A DNA stretch of 64,000 nucleotides, from assembly GCA_023433275.1 (NCBI GenBank), contig JAEZDN010000047.1, forward strand, positions 1-64,000, read 5' to 3'. A program made the position numbers and the translations under genes. Below the pieces are notes generated by a model that searched no databases, was not told where the DNA came from, and was given only the letters and a program-made list of their open reading frames with translations. Below are positions 52,023 to 59,768 of the stretch, one piece after another; the first letter of the stretch is position 1, and every line of letters begins with the position of its first letter. This DNA comes from Verrucomicrobiota bacterium (lineage in GTDB: Bacteria; Verrucomicrobiota; Verrucomicrobiia; Opitutales; Opitutaceae).

Positions 52023-53351
52023 TTAGCTGTGCAGGTACTGCATGAGAAGGTTCTCGAGGTATTCCTGCTTGCCGGAACGCAGCTTGGGTTCGCCGAGCTT
52101 GGTGAGAACGAGCTTCTCCAGGGACTTGAAGTTGGCCTTGCCGGTTTCGATGTCCTTGCCGTAGCCGGTGTCGTAGGACGAGTAGCGGTCCGCGACGAAT
52201 TGCTCGAACTTGCCGTCGGCGAGAATGCGGCGGGCGAGTTTGAAGGCGAGGGCGTAGGCGTCCATGCCGCCGATGTGGGCGTGGAACAGGTCCTCGAGGT
52301 CGGTCGAGGGACGACGGAGCTTGGCGTCGAAGTTGAAACCGCCCGAGCCCAGGCCGCCGGCGCGCAGGATGGAGATCATCGCGAGGGTCAGGGTGCGGAT
52401 GTCGGTGGAGAACTGGTCGGTGTCCCAGCCGAGGAGCTCGTCGCCGGAGTTGGCGTCGATCGAGCCGAGGGCGCCGGCGGCGGCGGCCACCTCGATCTCG
52501 TGCTGGAAGGTGTGGCCGGCGAGGGTGGCGTGGTTGGTCTCGATGTTGAACTTGAAGTATTGCTCGAGGCCGTAGGTGCGGAGGAAGGCGATGCCGCTGG
52601 CGACGTCGAAGTCGTACTGGTGCTTGGTCGGCTCCTTCGGCTTCGGCTCGATGAGGAACTGGCCCTTGAAGCCGATCTCCTTGGCGTAGGCGACGGCCAT
52701 GTGGAGGAAGCGGGCAAGGTGGTCCTGTTCGCGCTTCAGGTTGGTGTTGAGCAGGGTTTCATAGCCCTCGCGGCCGCCCCAGAAGACGTAGTTCTCGCCG
52801 CCCAGCTCGAGGGTGCACTCGAGGGCCTTCTTCACCTGCGCCGCGGCGTAGGCGAAGACGTGGGCGTCGGGGTTGGTGGAGGCGCCGCACATGAAGCGCG
52901 GGTTCGAGAAGAGGTTGGCCGTGCCCCAGAGGAGCTTGATGCCGGTCGCCTTCTGGAGGCGCTTGGCGTGGGCGACGATCTTGTCGAGGTTGCGGTTGGA
53001 TTCGGCGAGCGTGCGGCCCTCGGGCGCGATGTCGCGATCATGCCAGCACCAGAAAGGCGCCTCGATCTTCTGGAAGAATTCGAACGCGGCATCCATGCGC
53101 ACCTTGGCGACGGAGACGGCGTCCTTGCCCGATTCCCACGGGCGGTCGATGGTGCCCGGGCCGAAGGGATCGGAGCCGACGCCGCGGAAGGCGTGCCAGT
53201 ACGCGATCGAGAAGCGCATGTGCTCCTTCATCGTGCGGCCGTCGATGACCTCCGACGGGTTATAGTGCTTGAAGGCCAGGGCGTTCTCGGAACGCGGGCC
53301 CTCGTAGGCAATTTTTCCGATCTTCGGGAAGTGTGAGTTCAAGGTTTTCAT
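52023..53351 (-). CDS. xylA: Xylose isomerase
   Basis: The product has 442 residues, a class II xylose isomerase. The catalytic His104/Asp107 pair lies in FWCWHDRDIAPEG. Signature blocks are NYVFWGGREGYETLLNTN and FKFNIETNHATLAGHTFQHE, with metal ligands in EPKPKEPTKHQYDFD and in the Asp pair of FDAKLRRPSTDLEDLF. It converts D-xylose to D-xylulose in the cytoplasm, the first step after GH52. A xylulokinase gene is not in this window. The ATG at 53351 fits the family's N-terminus; the longer open frame upstream is antisense to the LacI gene. Confidence 0.96.
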   Translation of the reverse strand: MKTLNSHFPKIGKIAYEGPRSENALAFKHYNPSEVIDGRTMKEHMRFSIAYWHAFRGVGSDPFGPGTIDRPWESGKDAVSVAKVRMDAAFEFFQKIEAPFWCWHDRDIAPEGRTLAESNRNLDKIVAHAKRLQKATGIKLLWGTANLFSNPRFMCGASTNPDAHVFAYAAAQVKKALECTLELGGENYVFWGGREGYETLLNTNLKREQDHLARFLHMAVAYAKEIGFKGQFLIEPKPKEPTKHQYDFDVASGIAFLRTYGLEQYFKFNIETNHATLAGHTFQHEIEVAAAAGALGSIDANSGDELLGWDTDQFSTDIRTLTLAMISILRAGGLGSGGFNFDAKLRRPSTDLEDLFHAHIGGMDAYALAFKLARRILADGKFEQFVADRYSSYDTGYGKDIETGKANFKSLEKLVLTKLGEPKLRSGKQEYLENLLMQYLHS

Positions 53352-53507
53352 GGCGGAGAGGCGGCGCCCGCCCGGTGGGACGGACAAAAAAGGGGTAAGC
53401 AGTTCGAGCTTCAAAGAGGCCCTATTTGGCTCCAAGGGGTGACCCATACTAACTATAGACTTGTGGAATGAAGGATCGTGGTTTTGGTAAACGCACCCCT
53501 TACCCCC
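53352..53507. promoter_or_regulatory. Divergent xylA / LacI control region
   Basis: This 156-base region lies between two divergent starts. It contains the small palindrome TTGGCTCCAA (53426-53435) and an A/T-rich TACTAACTATAGACTT (around 53447-53462) that could serve as a -10 region. The binding site of the LacI protein is expected here, but no long LacI-type palindrome is obvious. Confidence 0.4.
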
Positions 53508-54644
53508 ATGAGTGAACGCCGTGTGACGTTGTCGGATATCGCCAAGAAAGCAGGTGTGCATGTCACCACCGTTTCCCTGGCGATGCGAAACCATCCCCGC
53601 CTGCCGGAAGCGACCCGGCAGCGCATCCAGGCGCTGGCGCAGGAGCTGGGCTACACGCCGGATCCATTGCTTCGCGCGCTGGTGGCCTATCGGGGAGGCG
53701 TGATCGAACGGCGCAACACGCCGACGCTCGCCTATGTGACGAATTGGGCCACCCGTTGGGGCTGGAAGAATGTGACCGCGCACCCCGATTTTTACGAGGG
53801 CGCGCAGGCGAAGGCGAAGGAGCTTGGTTACATCCTCGAGCACTTCTGGATGCGCGACGAGGGGATGAGCCAGGAACGCCTGGGCCAGATCCTGTATTCC
53901 CGCGGCATCAACGGGCTGATCATCGCGTCGCATGGCCGCGAGATGGGCGATGCGCTGCAGTTCAAGTGGGAGAACTTCAGTGTGGTGAAGATCGATTACT
54001 TTCCGCACCAGCCCGCGCTGCACAATGTGACCAACAACCAGTGCGACATCGCGCGCCTCGCCACGCAGAAGGTCGTGGCCGCGGGGTACCGGCGCGTCGG
54101 GTTCGTCATGCACCGTGGCTGGGACCATTGCGTGGACCGGCTGTGGACGGCGGGTTTCCTGTGCGAGCAGCAGATGCTGGGCGCGCGCGAGCGCATCCCG
54201 ATCCATCTCTTTCCCGAGCCCGAACCCGTCGAACGCTGGCTGAACGAGAGCAAGTCCGAGGTCGTGGCGGATCTCGATGCCTTCGTCGAGTGGTTCGAGA
54301 AGTACCGGCCCGAGGTGATCATCAGCAAGGCCTCGTTCGTGCTGCCGCTCCTGAAGAAGATGGGGTTGTCGGTGCCCCGGGACGTGGCGTTCGTGGATGT
54401 CTTCCTCGAGGACTTTTCGGGCAAGACGGCGGGCGTGAAGCAAAACCACACCACGGTCGGGGCCCTGGCGGTGGAAATCCTCGCCGGCCAGCTCCAGCAC
54501 AACAAATACGGCGTGCCCGAAATCCCGACGACCACCTACGTGGAGGGCACGTGGCACAACGGCGCGAGCTGCCCGATGCCGGCCGTCATCAACACAGGCG
54601 AGGTCGCGCTCGAGGGCGCGGGCCTGCGCAAGCGCGCGTCGTGA
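53508..54644 (+). CDS. LacI-family regulator of xylose/xylan genes (XylR-like)
   Basis: The product has 378 residues. The HTH (VTLSDIAKKAGVHVTTVSLAMRNHP, residues about 6-30) is at the N-terminus when the ATG at 53508 is used; a start at 53478 would add ten residues. The sensor domain follows (INGLIIASHGREM, VAAGYRRVGFVMHRGWDH, KQNHTTVGALAVEILAGQLQ). It is divergent from xylA, as local regulators often are, and probably controls xylA and perhaps the minus-strand xylan operon. The inducer is unknown. It is followed after 22 bases by the aldo/keto reductase gene. Confidence 0.88.
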   Translation: MSERRVTLSDIAKKAGVHVTTVSLAMRNHPRLPEATRQRIQALAQELGYTPDPLLRALVAYRGGVIERRNTPTLAYVTNWATRWGWKNVTAHPDFYEGAQAKAKELGYILEHFWMRDEGMSQERLGQILYSRGINGLIIASHGREMGDALQFKWENFSVVKIDYFPHQPALHNVTNNQCDIARLATQKVVAAGYRRVGFVMHRGWDHCVDRLWTAGFLCEQQMLGARERIPIHLFPEPEPVERWLNESKSEVVADLDAFVEWFEKYRPEVIISKASFVLPLLKKMGLSVPRDVAFVDVFLEDFSGKTAGVKQNHTTVGALAVEILAGQLQHNKYGVPEIPTTTYVEGTWHNGASCPMPAVINTGEVALEGAGLRKRAS

Positions 54645-54666
54645 GCCGGCGGGTCGAATTGTCTTT

Positions 54667-55662
54667 ATGAGCAGCTACCGCCCGGACGAGAAACGTTACG
54701 AAGCCATTCCCTACGCCCGGTGCGGGCGCAGTGGACTCAAACTGCCGCGGATCTCCCTGGGGCTCTGGCATAATTTTGGCGGCGTCGATGTGCTGGAAAA
54801 CCAGCGCGGGCTCCTGCGGCGGGCCTTCGACCTCGGGATCACGCATTTCGACCTGGCCAACAACTACGGCCCGCCCCCGGGCTCGGCCGAGGAGAATTTC
54901 GGGCGCATCCTGCGCGAGGATTTCTCCGCGCACCGGGATGAACTGATCATCTCGACGAAGGCCGGTTACTACATGTGGCCGGGGCCGTACGGCGAGTGGG
55001 GTTCGCGCAAGTACATCCTCTCCTCGCTCGACCAGAGCCTGAAGCGCATGGGACTGCCGTATGTGGACATCTTCTATCACCACCGGCCCGATCCCGACAC
55101 GCCGCTCGAGGAATCGATGACCGCGCTCGCCGATGCCGTGAAGTCGGGTCGCGCGCTCTATGTGGGCGTTTCCAATTACAACGCCGCGCAGACCCGCGCC
55201 GCGGCCGCGATCCTCAAGAGCCTCGGCGTGCCGCTGCTCATCCACCAGCCGAAGTACAACATGTTCGAGCGCTGGGTGGAGCCGGAGCTGTTGCCGGCGC
55301 TGACCGAGATCGGCGCCGGGTGCATTCCGTTTTCCCCGCTTGCGCAGGGCCTGCTGACCAACCGTTACCTCGACGGCATTCCCGCCGACTCGCGCGCGGT
55401 GAAGTCCGGCGTCTTCCTCAAGCCCGGCCAGATCACGCCGGAACTTCTGAAAAAACTTCAGGCCCTCAACGCGCTCGCCCAGGCACACGGCGCCACGCTC
55501 GCGCAGTTCGCCACGCTCTGGCTGCTGCGGCGTCCCGAGATCACCACCGTGCTCATCGGCGCCAGCAAACTGGCGCAGATCGACGACATCCACGCCGGCC
55601 TCAAGCTCGCCCCGCTCTCCGCCGACGAACAGGCGAAGGTCGAGAAAATCCTCGCAGGCTGA
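54667..55662 (+). CDS. Aldo/keto reductase (YghZ / L-glyceraldehyde-3-phosphate reductase type)
   Basis: The product has 331 residues, an AKR TIM barrel of the YghZ group: GVRCGRSG-like start (YARCGRSGLKLPRISLGLWH), catalytic region FDLANNYGPPPGSAEENFG, Lys in ISTKAGYYMWPGPYGEWGS, and DIFYHHRPDPDTPLEESM. The C-terminal block TTVLIGASKLAQIDD binds the NADPH phosphate. Members reduce small aldehydes such as L-glyceraldehyde-3-phosphate, lactaldehyde or methylglyoxal. Close linkage to the regulator suggests co-expression with xylose catabolism, where it may detoxify aldehydes or reduce a sugar. Confidence 0.9.
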   Translation: MSSYRPDEKRYEAIPYARCGRSGLKLPRISLGLWHNFGGVDVLENQRGLLRRAFDLGITHFDLANNYGPPPGSAEENFGRILREDFSAHRDELIISTKAGYYMWPGPYGEWGSRKYILSSLDQSLKRMGLPYVDIFYHHRPDPDTPLEESMTALADAVKSGRALYVGVSNYNAAQTRAAAAILKSLGVPLLIHQPKYNMFERWVEPELLPALTEIGAGCIPFSPLAQGLLTNRYLDGIPADSRAVKSGVFLKPGQITPELLKKLQALNALAQAHGATLAQFATLWLLRRPEITTVLIGASKLAQIDDIHAGLKLAPLSADEQAKVEKILAG

Positions 55663-55880
55663 GCTGGAAATGCAGGGCGGGGTCTTCGAACACCGCCTGG
55701 TCAAGAATCAGAGGCATGACGTCTTCTGGCGGCCCACCGGCCCACCGGACCACCGCAGCATTGACACCTCCCTAAACTCAACCACCAACGACAGCACCCA
55801 CGCAGGAACTGCCTCCACTTTTAAGAGGTTTCGGGACACCCCCCCCCCGCCCTTTTCCCCACTCCTCCCGCACCCGCCCC

Positions 55881-56738
55881 ATGTTGCCGTTCCTCCGCCA
55901 TCATCCGCTGGCCGTCTTTGTTTCCCTAACCTACGCCTTTTCCTGGCTCTGCTGGCTGCCGGTCTTGGATCGCGTTCAGAGCAACCCGTTCAAGTCCGAT
56001 CCCGATGTGATCCTGAGGCTCCTGCTCGGCGGATGGGGACCCACGCTGTCCGCGCTCCTGTTGGGGGGGCTCACCGGCGGTTGGGCTGGTGTAAGGTCCC
56101 TGCTGGCGCGCTGCAAACCGCGCGGAATACGCCCGTCGACGCTGCTGCTGGCGCTGGCGTGGAACCCAGTGGTGGCCGTGATCGCGGTGGGCGGGTATAT
56201 CGTCGCGGGCGGCGAGTTCGGCTACATCCACTGGCCCGCGCTGCTGTGGGTTCCGGTCATGTTCATCGCCGTCTCGATCTTTGGTCCGCTGGGCGAGGAA
56301 CTGGGTTGGCGCGGCGTCGCGCTCCCGGAGCTGCTGCGGACGCTGAGCCCCGCGCGGGCGAGCCTGCTGCTCGGCGTGATCTGGACCTTCTGGCACACGC
56401 CGCTCATGTGGGCGGCGGCGGGCACGAGCATCAGCGGCCAGCCGGTCACGCTGCTCAACATCGCGGCCTACCTCGCGTCGGTGACGGCCTCGAGTTTCAT
56501 CTTCACCTGGCTGCACCTCCGCGGTCGGGGCAACGTGCTGGTTGCGGTGCTGGCCCACGTCAGTCTCAATGGCACGAGTGTGGCGCTCGGTTTCCTGCTG
56601 CCGGAACTCGGCGCCGGATCACACGTGCTGTGGTTGTTCAGTTCGGCGGTCACGGCGGCGATGGCGCTCGCCCTCGGGCCCACCCTGCGCCAACTGCGCG
56701 GCGCGGCGGCCGACAGCGCCGCGCCGGTCTCCGCCTGA
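55881..56738 (+). CDS. CPBP-family intramembrane metalloprotease
   Basis: The product has 285 residues with about eight hydrophobic segments. The three CPBP/Abi motifs are present: the paired Glu in GPLGEELGWRG, His in WTFWHTPLMW and His in VLAHVSLNG. Members are membrane proteases related to CAAX prenyl protease; bacterial roles include bacteriocin immunity and surface-protein processing. The C-terminus runs into Ala-rich sequence. There is a 218-base gap after the aldo/keto reductase that holds a C-rich tract and no gene. No link to xylan use is evident. Confidence 0.9.
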   Translation: MLPFLRHHPLAVFVSLTYAFSWLCWLPVLDRVQSNPFKSDPDVILRLLLGGWGPTLSALLLGGLTGGWAGVRSLLARCKPRGIRPSTLLLALAWNPVVAVIAVGGYIVAGGEFGYIHWPALLWVPVMFIAVSIFGPLGEELGWRGVALPELLRTLSPARASLLLGVIWTFWHTPLMWAAAGTSISGQPVTLLNIAAYLASVTASSFIFTWLHLRGRGNVLVAVLAHVSLNGTSVALGFLLPELGAGSHVLWLFSSAVTAAMALALGPTLRQLRGAAADSAAPVSA

Positions 56739-56991
56739 TTCCGCCATTGCGCGAAGCTTTGCCGGCCGAGCCGTAGTTGGAGTGTGTTTCGGGAGCCTCG
56801 ACTCATGCGCTTTTCCCCTCGCGGCCGGTTGAGCGTCCCCTTCCGCGGCGAGGTCGCCGCGGCTCCACGGGCGGCGTGGAGCCGGCCCCGCCCTCGGGCC
56901 GGTTGGGGCGGAAGGGTAGCCGTATCCGGCCGGGAGGGCGCCCCGGCTCCGGGAGCGACTGGGCGCTATCCAAAGGGGCGAGCGGGACGGC
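56739..56991. repeat. Intergenic G/C palindromes
   Basis: Elements such as GCGGCGAGGTCGCCGCGGC and CTCCACGGGCGGCGTGGAG (56838-56882) and CGGGAGGGCGCCCCGGCTCC resemble the one near 35085-35160. They lie between convergent genes; no gene is seen. Confidence 0.5.
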
Positions 56992-58419
56992 TCAGGGCAG
57001 GTCGCGGTTGAACTGTCGGCGGAACGCGCGGCGCAGGTCCTGGATCATCGTCTCGGGGGTGCGTGGCTGGCGGCGGATCTCCTCCCAATGGCGCAACGCG
57101 GTCGCTTCGTCACCCGTCAGGATGTGGTAGAACGTGAGGGAAACCAGTGCGTGGGGATGACCGGGCTGGCGCGCGAGCGCTTCGTGAAGCGCGGCGAGTC
57201 CCTCCGTGGCCCGATCGAGAGACAGGTAGGTGTTGGCGAGCTCGACCAAGGGCGTGGCCTCGCTCGGGCGCAGATTATGGCTGACGCGGAATTCCTCGAT
57301 GGCCTCGGGCAAGCGACCGGTTGCTTTCAACCAGCGGGCGCGTTCCAGGTGCAAGCCGGCCGATTGAGGACAATGCGTGAGCGCTTGGTTGAGAACCTGG
57401 ACGGCGGCCTGGCTCTGCCCCAGGCTGCGCAGGGCATTGAGCAAGAGCAGCCAGGCGTCCGAGTCGCCGGGATTGACGGCGACCGCCTGTTCCAGATGGC
57501 GCTTGGCGGCGGTGAAATTGCGATCGCCCAGCTGAATGTGCCCCGCCTGGCGATGGTAGGAGCTGACGCTTGGCGCGAGAGCGGTGGCCCGGGCAAGCAG
57601 TTCCAGCGCGCGATCGGTGCTGCCGGCCGCGCGGGCGATCACGGCGCTGACACTCAGCCGGTAGGCGTCGAAGCAGACATCGGACAACGTGTCGATCCAC
57701 GGGTCGGGCAGATCGGTGAATTCGCGCTGGCCGATGCGCGAGCGCAGCTCCGTGGCCGCGGCCGATTCGCCCAGGCGCTCGCTCACGGTCACGAGCAGGG
57801 AAAGCGCCCCGATGAATTCCGGGTGCCGGGCCACGGCGTCCTGCAACCGCCCGCTGGCGCGGGACCACTCGCCGGCGGCGATGTCGCAGCGGGCGAGGCC
57901 GAGCAGCGCGTAAGGATTGCCGGGCGCGCGGTCCAGAGCGGCCTGGTAGGCAAGGGCCGCGTCGGCGGGCTGATTCGCCTTCAGCAATACGTCGCCCAGG
58001 CGCAGGCGCGCGGGCAGGTAATCGGGCGCGAGTTCAACGGCGCGCCGGCGGAGCGGCAGCGCCTCTTCCAGTCGGCCGAAGTCGGCGAGGATCGCCGCGT
58101 GCAGGTGGGGCCAGCGCGGGTTGCGGGATTCGAGCTGTTGCAAGCCGGTGTAGCAGGCGGCGGCTTCCGCGTAGAAACCGTTGGCGTGGTAAAGCGCGCT
58201 CAGTTCGGCGAGTCCGGTTGGCGCGTGGCGCAGGGAATGGGCGCGTGCCTCGGCTGTGGTGAGGCTGTCCCGCAACGCGGCGGGCAGCGATCCCAAGTTG
58301 GGCGCGGCCGGCAGGTGACGTTGGGCGATCGCGCGATTGGTTTGAAGCCGCCAGCCGTACCAGCCGCCACCGGTCAGGAGTGCGGCAAGCAGGATGAAGA
58401 GGAGGCGGGCGCGCTTCAT
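56992..58419 (-). CDS. TPR-repeat protein, membrane-anchored (paralogue of 1578-3011)
   Basis: The product has 475 residues from the ATG at 58419, with an N-terminal hydrophobic segment (ARLLFILLAALLTGGGWYGW) and about ten TPR units (LPARLRLGDVLLKANQPADA, NPYALLGLARCDIAAGEWSR, DAWLLLLNALRSLGQSQA). It shares YHANGF..EA..CY..LQQLE, RWPHL and GDVLLKANQPA with the left-end protein, so the two are clear paralogues. It lies downstream of an FG-GAP gene in the same order as at the left end, although here a 59-base gap replaces the overlap. It is probably a scaffold for the FG-GAP/UnbV proteins. Confidence 0.82.
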   Translation of the reverse strand: MKRARLLFILLAALLTGGGWYGWRLQTNRAIAQRHLPAAPNLGSLPAALRDSLTTAEARAHSLRHAPTGLAELSALYHANGFYAEAAACYTGLQQLESRNPRWPHLHAAILADFGRLEEALPLRRRAVELAPDYLPARLRLGDVLLKANQPADAALAYQAALDRAPGNPYALLGLARCDIAAGEWSRASGRLQDAVARHPEFIGALSLLVTVSERLGESAAATELRSRIGQREFTDLPDPWIDTLSDVCFDAYRLSVSAVIARAAGSTDRALELLARATALAPSVSSYHRQAGHIQLGDRNFTAAKRHLEQAVAVNPGDSDAWLLLLNALRSLGQSQAAVQVLNQALTHCPQSAGLHLERARWLKATGRLPEAIEEFRVSHNLRPSEATPLVELANTYLSLDRATEGLAALHEALARQPGHPHALVSLTFYHILTGDEATALRHWEEIRRQPRTPETMIQDLRRAFRRQFNRDLP

Positions 58420-58478
58420 GCGGGAGCAGACGCGATGGGCGTCCGCGGGGCCGCGGGTTGGAGGGATGACGGCATGGC

Positions 58479-59768
58479 TCAGGGGAATGCGGGCCGCCAA
58501 AGCGTGATCCGGTCCATGCGGTCGAAGGGCGGGTACGAATAGAAACCGGCGGTGACGATCGAGGGTCGCCCGGAACCATCCAGGTCGCCCGCCGCGCAAG
58601 TGATGAGTTGGATGGGCGCGTGGGCCAGCACATGGGGAGTGAAGTTCATTTTGCCGTCGTTGCGGAAAACGACGAGCGCGGCAGCCTGGGGATTACTCCA
58701 ATCGTTGAAGCCGCTGACGCACACGATGTCCATGACGCCGCGGCCCTCGAGGTCGATGCCGACCGGCGAGTAGGCGCCGGGCATGTCCGCGACGCGGTGG
58801 TAGCGGAAGGATCCTCCACCGACATTTTCCAGCCACTGCACGCCGTGCCAGGGGCGCTTGCCCGGGTCGGCGTACGCGAAGCCGTCGCCGTTCGTGTAGA
58901 GGATGTCGGGTCGGCCATCGCGGTTGAGATCGCAGAGGCTCAAGCCGCTGCTGCCGTAGTCCTCGTTGGTGGAGCCGAAGAGGATCCGGCTCGTGAAGTG
59001 GCCCTTCCCGTCGTTTTCGAACAGGTGGACCTCCTCCCATTGCTGCGAGACGAGCGCGACGATATCGAGCGTGCGATCGCCATTCAGGTCGGCCACGCAG
59101 ACGTTGATCGTGCCGGAGAGGTTGAGGAGCGTCTTGCTCTCGAACTGCCAGCCGCCGAGGTTGCGCATCCAGCGGATCTCGCCCTGGTCGTAGCCGAATT
59201 GACCGACGGCGAGGTCGAGCCGGCCGTCGCCGTCGAAGTCGCCGGCGCGAATGTCGGTCACGCGGGCGATGCGCTCGGCGATGACGTGTTTGGTGAAATT
59301 TTGCGTGCCGTCGTTCTCGAGAATGACCACCGAGCCAATCTTGTCGTTGTTGGGGAAAACCTCGCCCATGCAGGCCACGAGCAGGTCGAGATCGGCGTCG
59401 CCGTCCATGTCGACGGCCTCGACGTGAACGGGCGAGGGCAGGCCGGCCTGCAGAGTTGACTCGGAGAACTTTCCTGGCGCCACCTGCCGAAGCCACACGA
59501 TGCCATTGAGCTTGTCGTCACAGGCGAGAACGTCGTTCCGGCCGTCGCGGTCGAGGTCGGCGATGAGCACGTGGGAAATCCACGGCTTGCCCTCGAAGGG
59601 CTGGCCGATTGATTCGCGGATGAAGCGCGCCGTGTCGATCACGGTGACCGGCTTGGGTGGCGCCGACGAAGCGGGCGGATTCGCCGGACCGCAGCCGACC
59701 AAGGCCAGCCCCAGCAGCATCAGCGGCACGCAGTGGAAACGACGCGCGATACAATCGGACTGGATCAT
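58479..59768 (-). CDS. FG-GAP/VCBS repeat lipoprotein (paralogue of 3008-4348)
   Basis: The product has 429 residues. The start at 59768 overlaps the stop of the upstream gene in an ATGA arrangement, which supports it over the inner ATG at 59720. A lipobox ends at Cys26 (LALVGC). FG-GAP loops: DLDRDGRNDVL, DMDGDADLDLLV, DFDGDGRLDLAV, DLNGDRTLDIVAL and DLNRDGRPDILY. The whole chain aligns with the left-end lipoprotein, including the string VFPNND.IG.V.IL.NDG.QNFT. A single seven-bladed propeller is expected. Function unknown; probably works with the TPR and UnbV partners. Confidence 0.84.
   Translation of the reverse strand: MIQSDCIARRFHCVPLMLLGLALVGCGPANPPASSAPPKPVTVIDTARFIRESIGQPFEGKPWISHVLIADLDRDGRNDVLACDDKLNGIVWLRQVAPGKFSESTLQAGLPSPVHVEAVDMDGDADLDLLVACMGEVFPNNDKIGSVVILENDGTQNFTKHVIAERIARVTDIRAGDFDGDGRLDLAVGQFGYDQGEIRWMRNLGGWQFESKTLLNLSGTINVCVADLNGDRTLDIVALVSQQWEEVHLFENDGKGHFTSRILFGSTNEDYGSSGLSLCDLNRDGRPDILYTNGDGFAYADPGKRPWHGVQWLENVGGGSFRYHRVADMPGAYSPVGIDLEGRGVMDIVCVSGFNDWSNPQAAALVVFRNDGKMNFTPHVLAHAPIQLITCAAGDLDGSGRPSIVTAGFYSYPPFDRMDRITLWRPAFP

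Noticed and set aside
53352..54557. Upstream in-frame extension of the xylA frame
   Set aside because: It is antisense to the LacI gene; the family N-terminus begins at the ATG at 53351.
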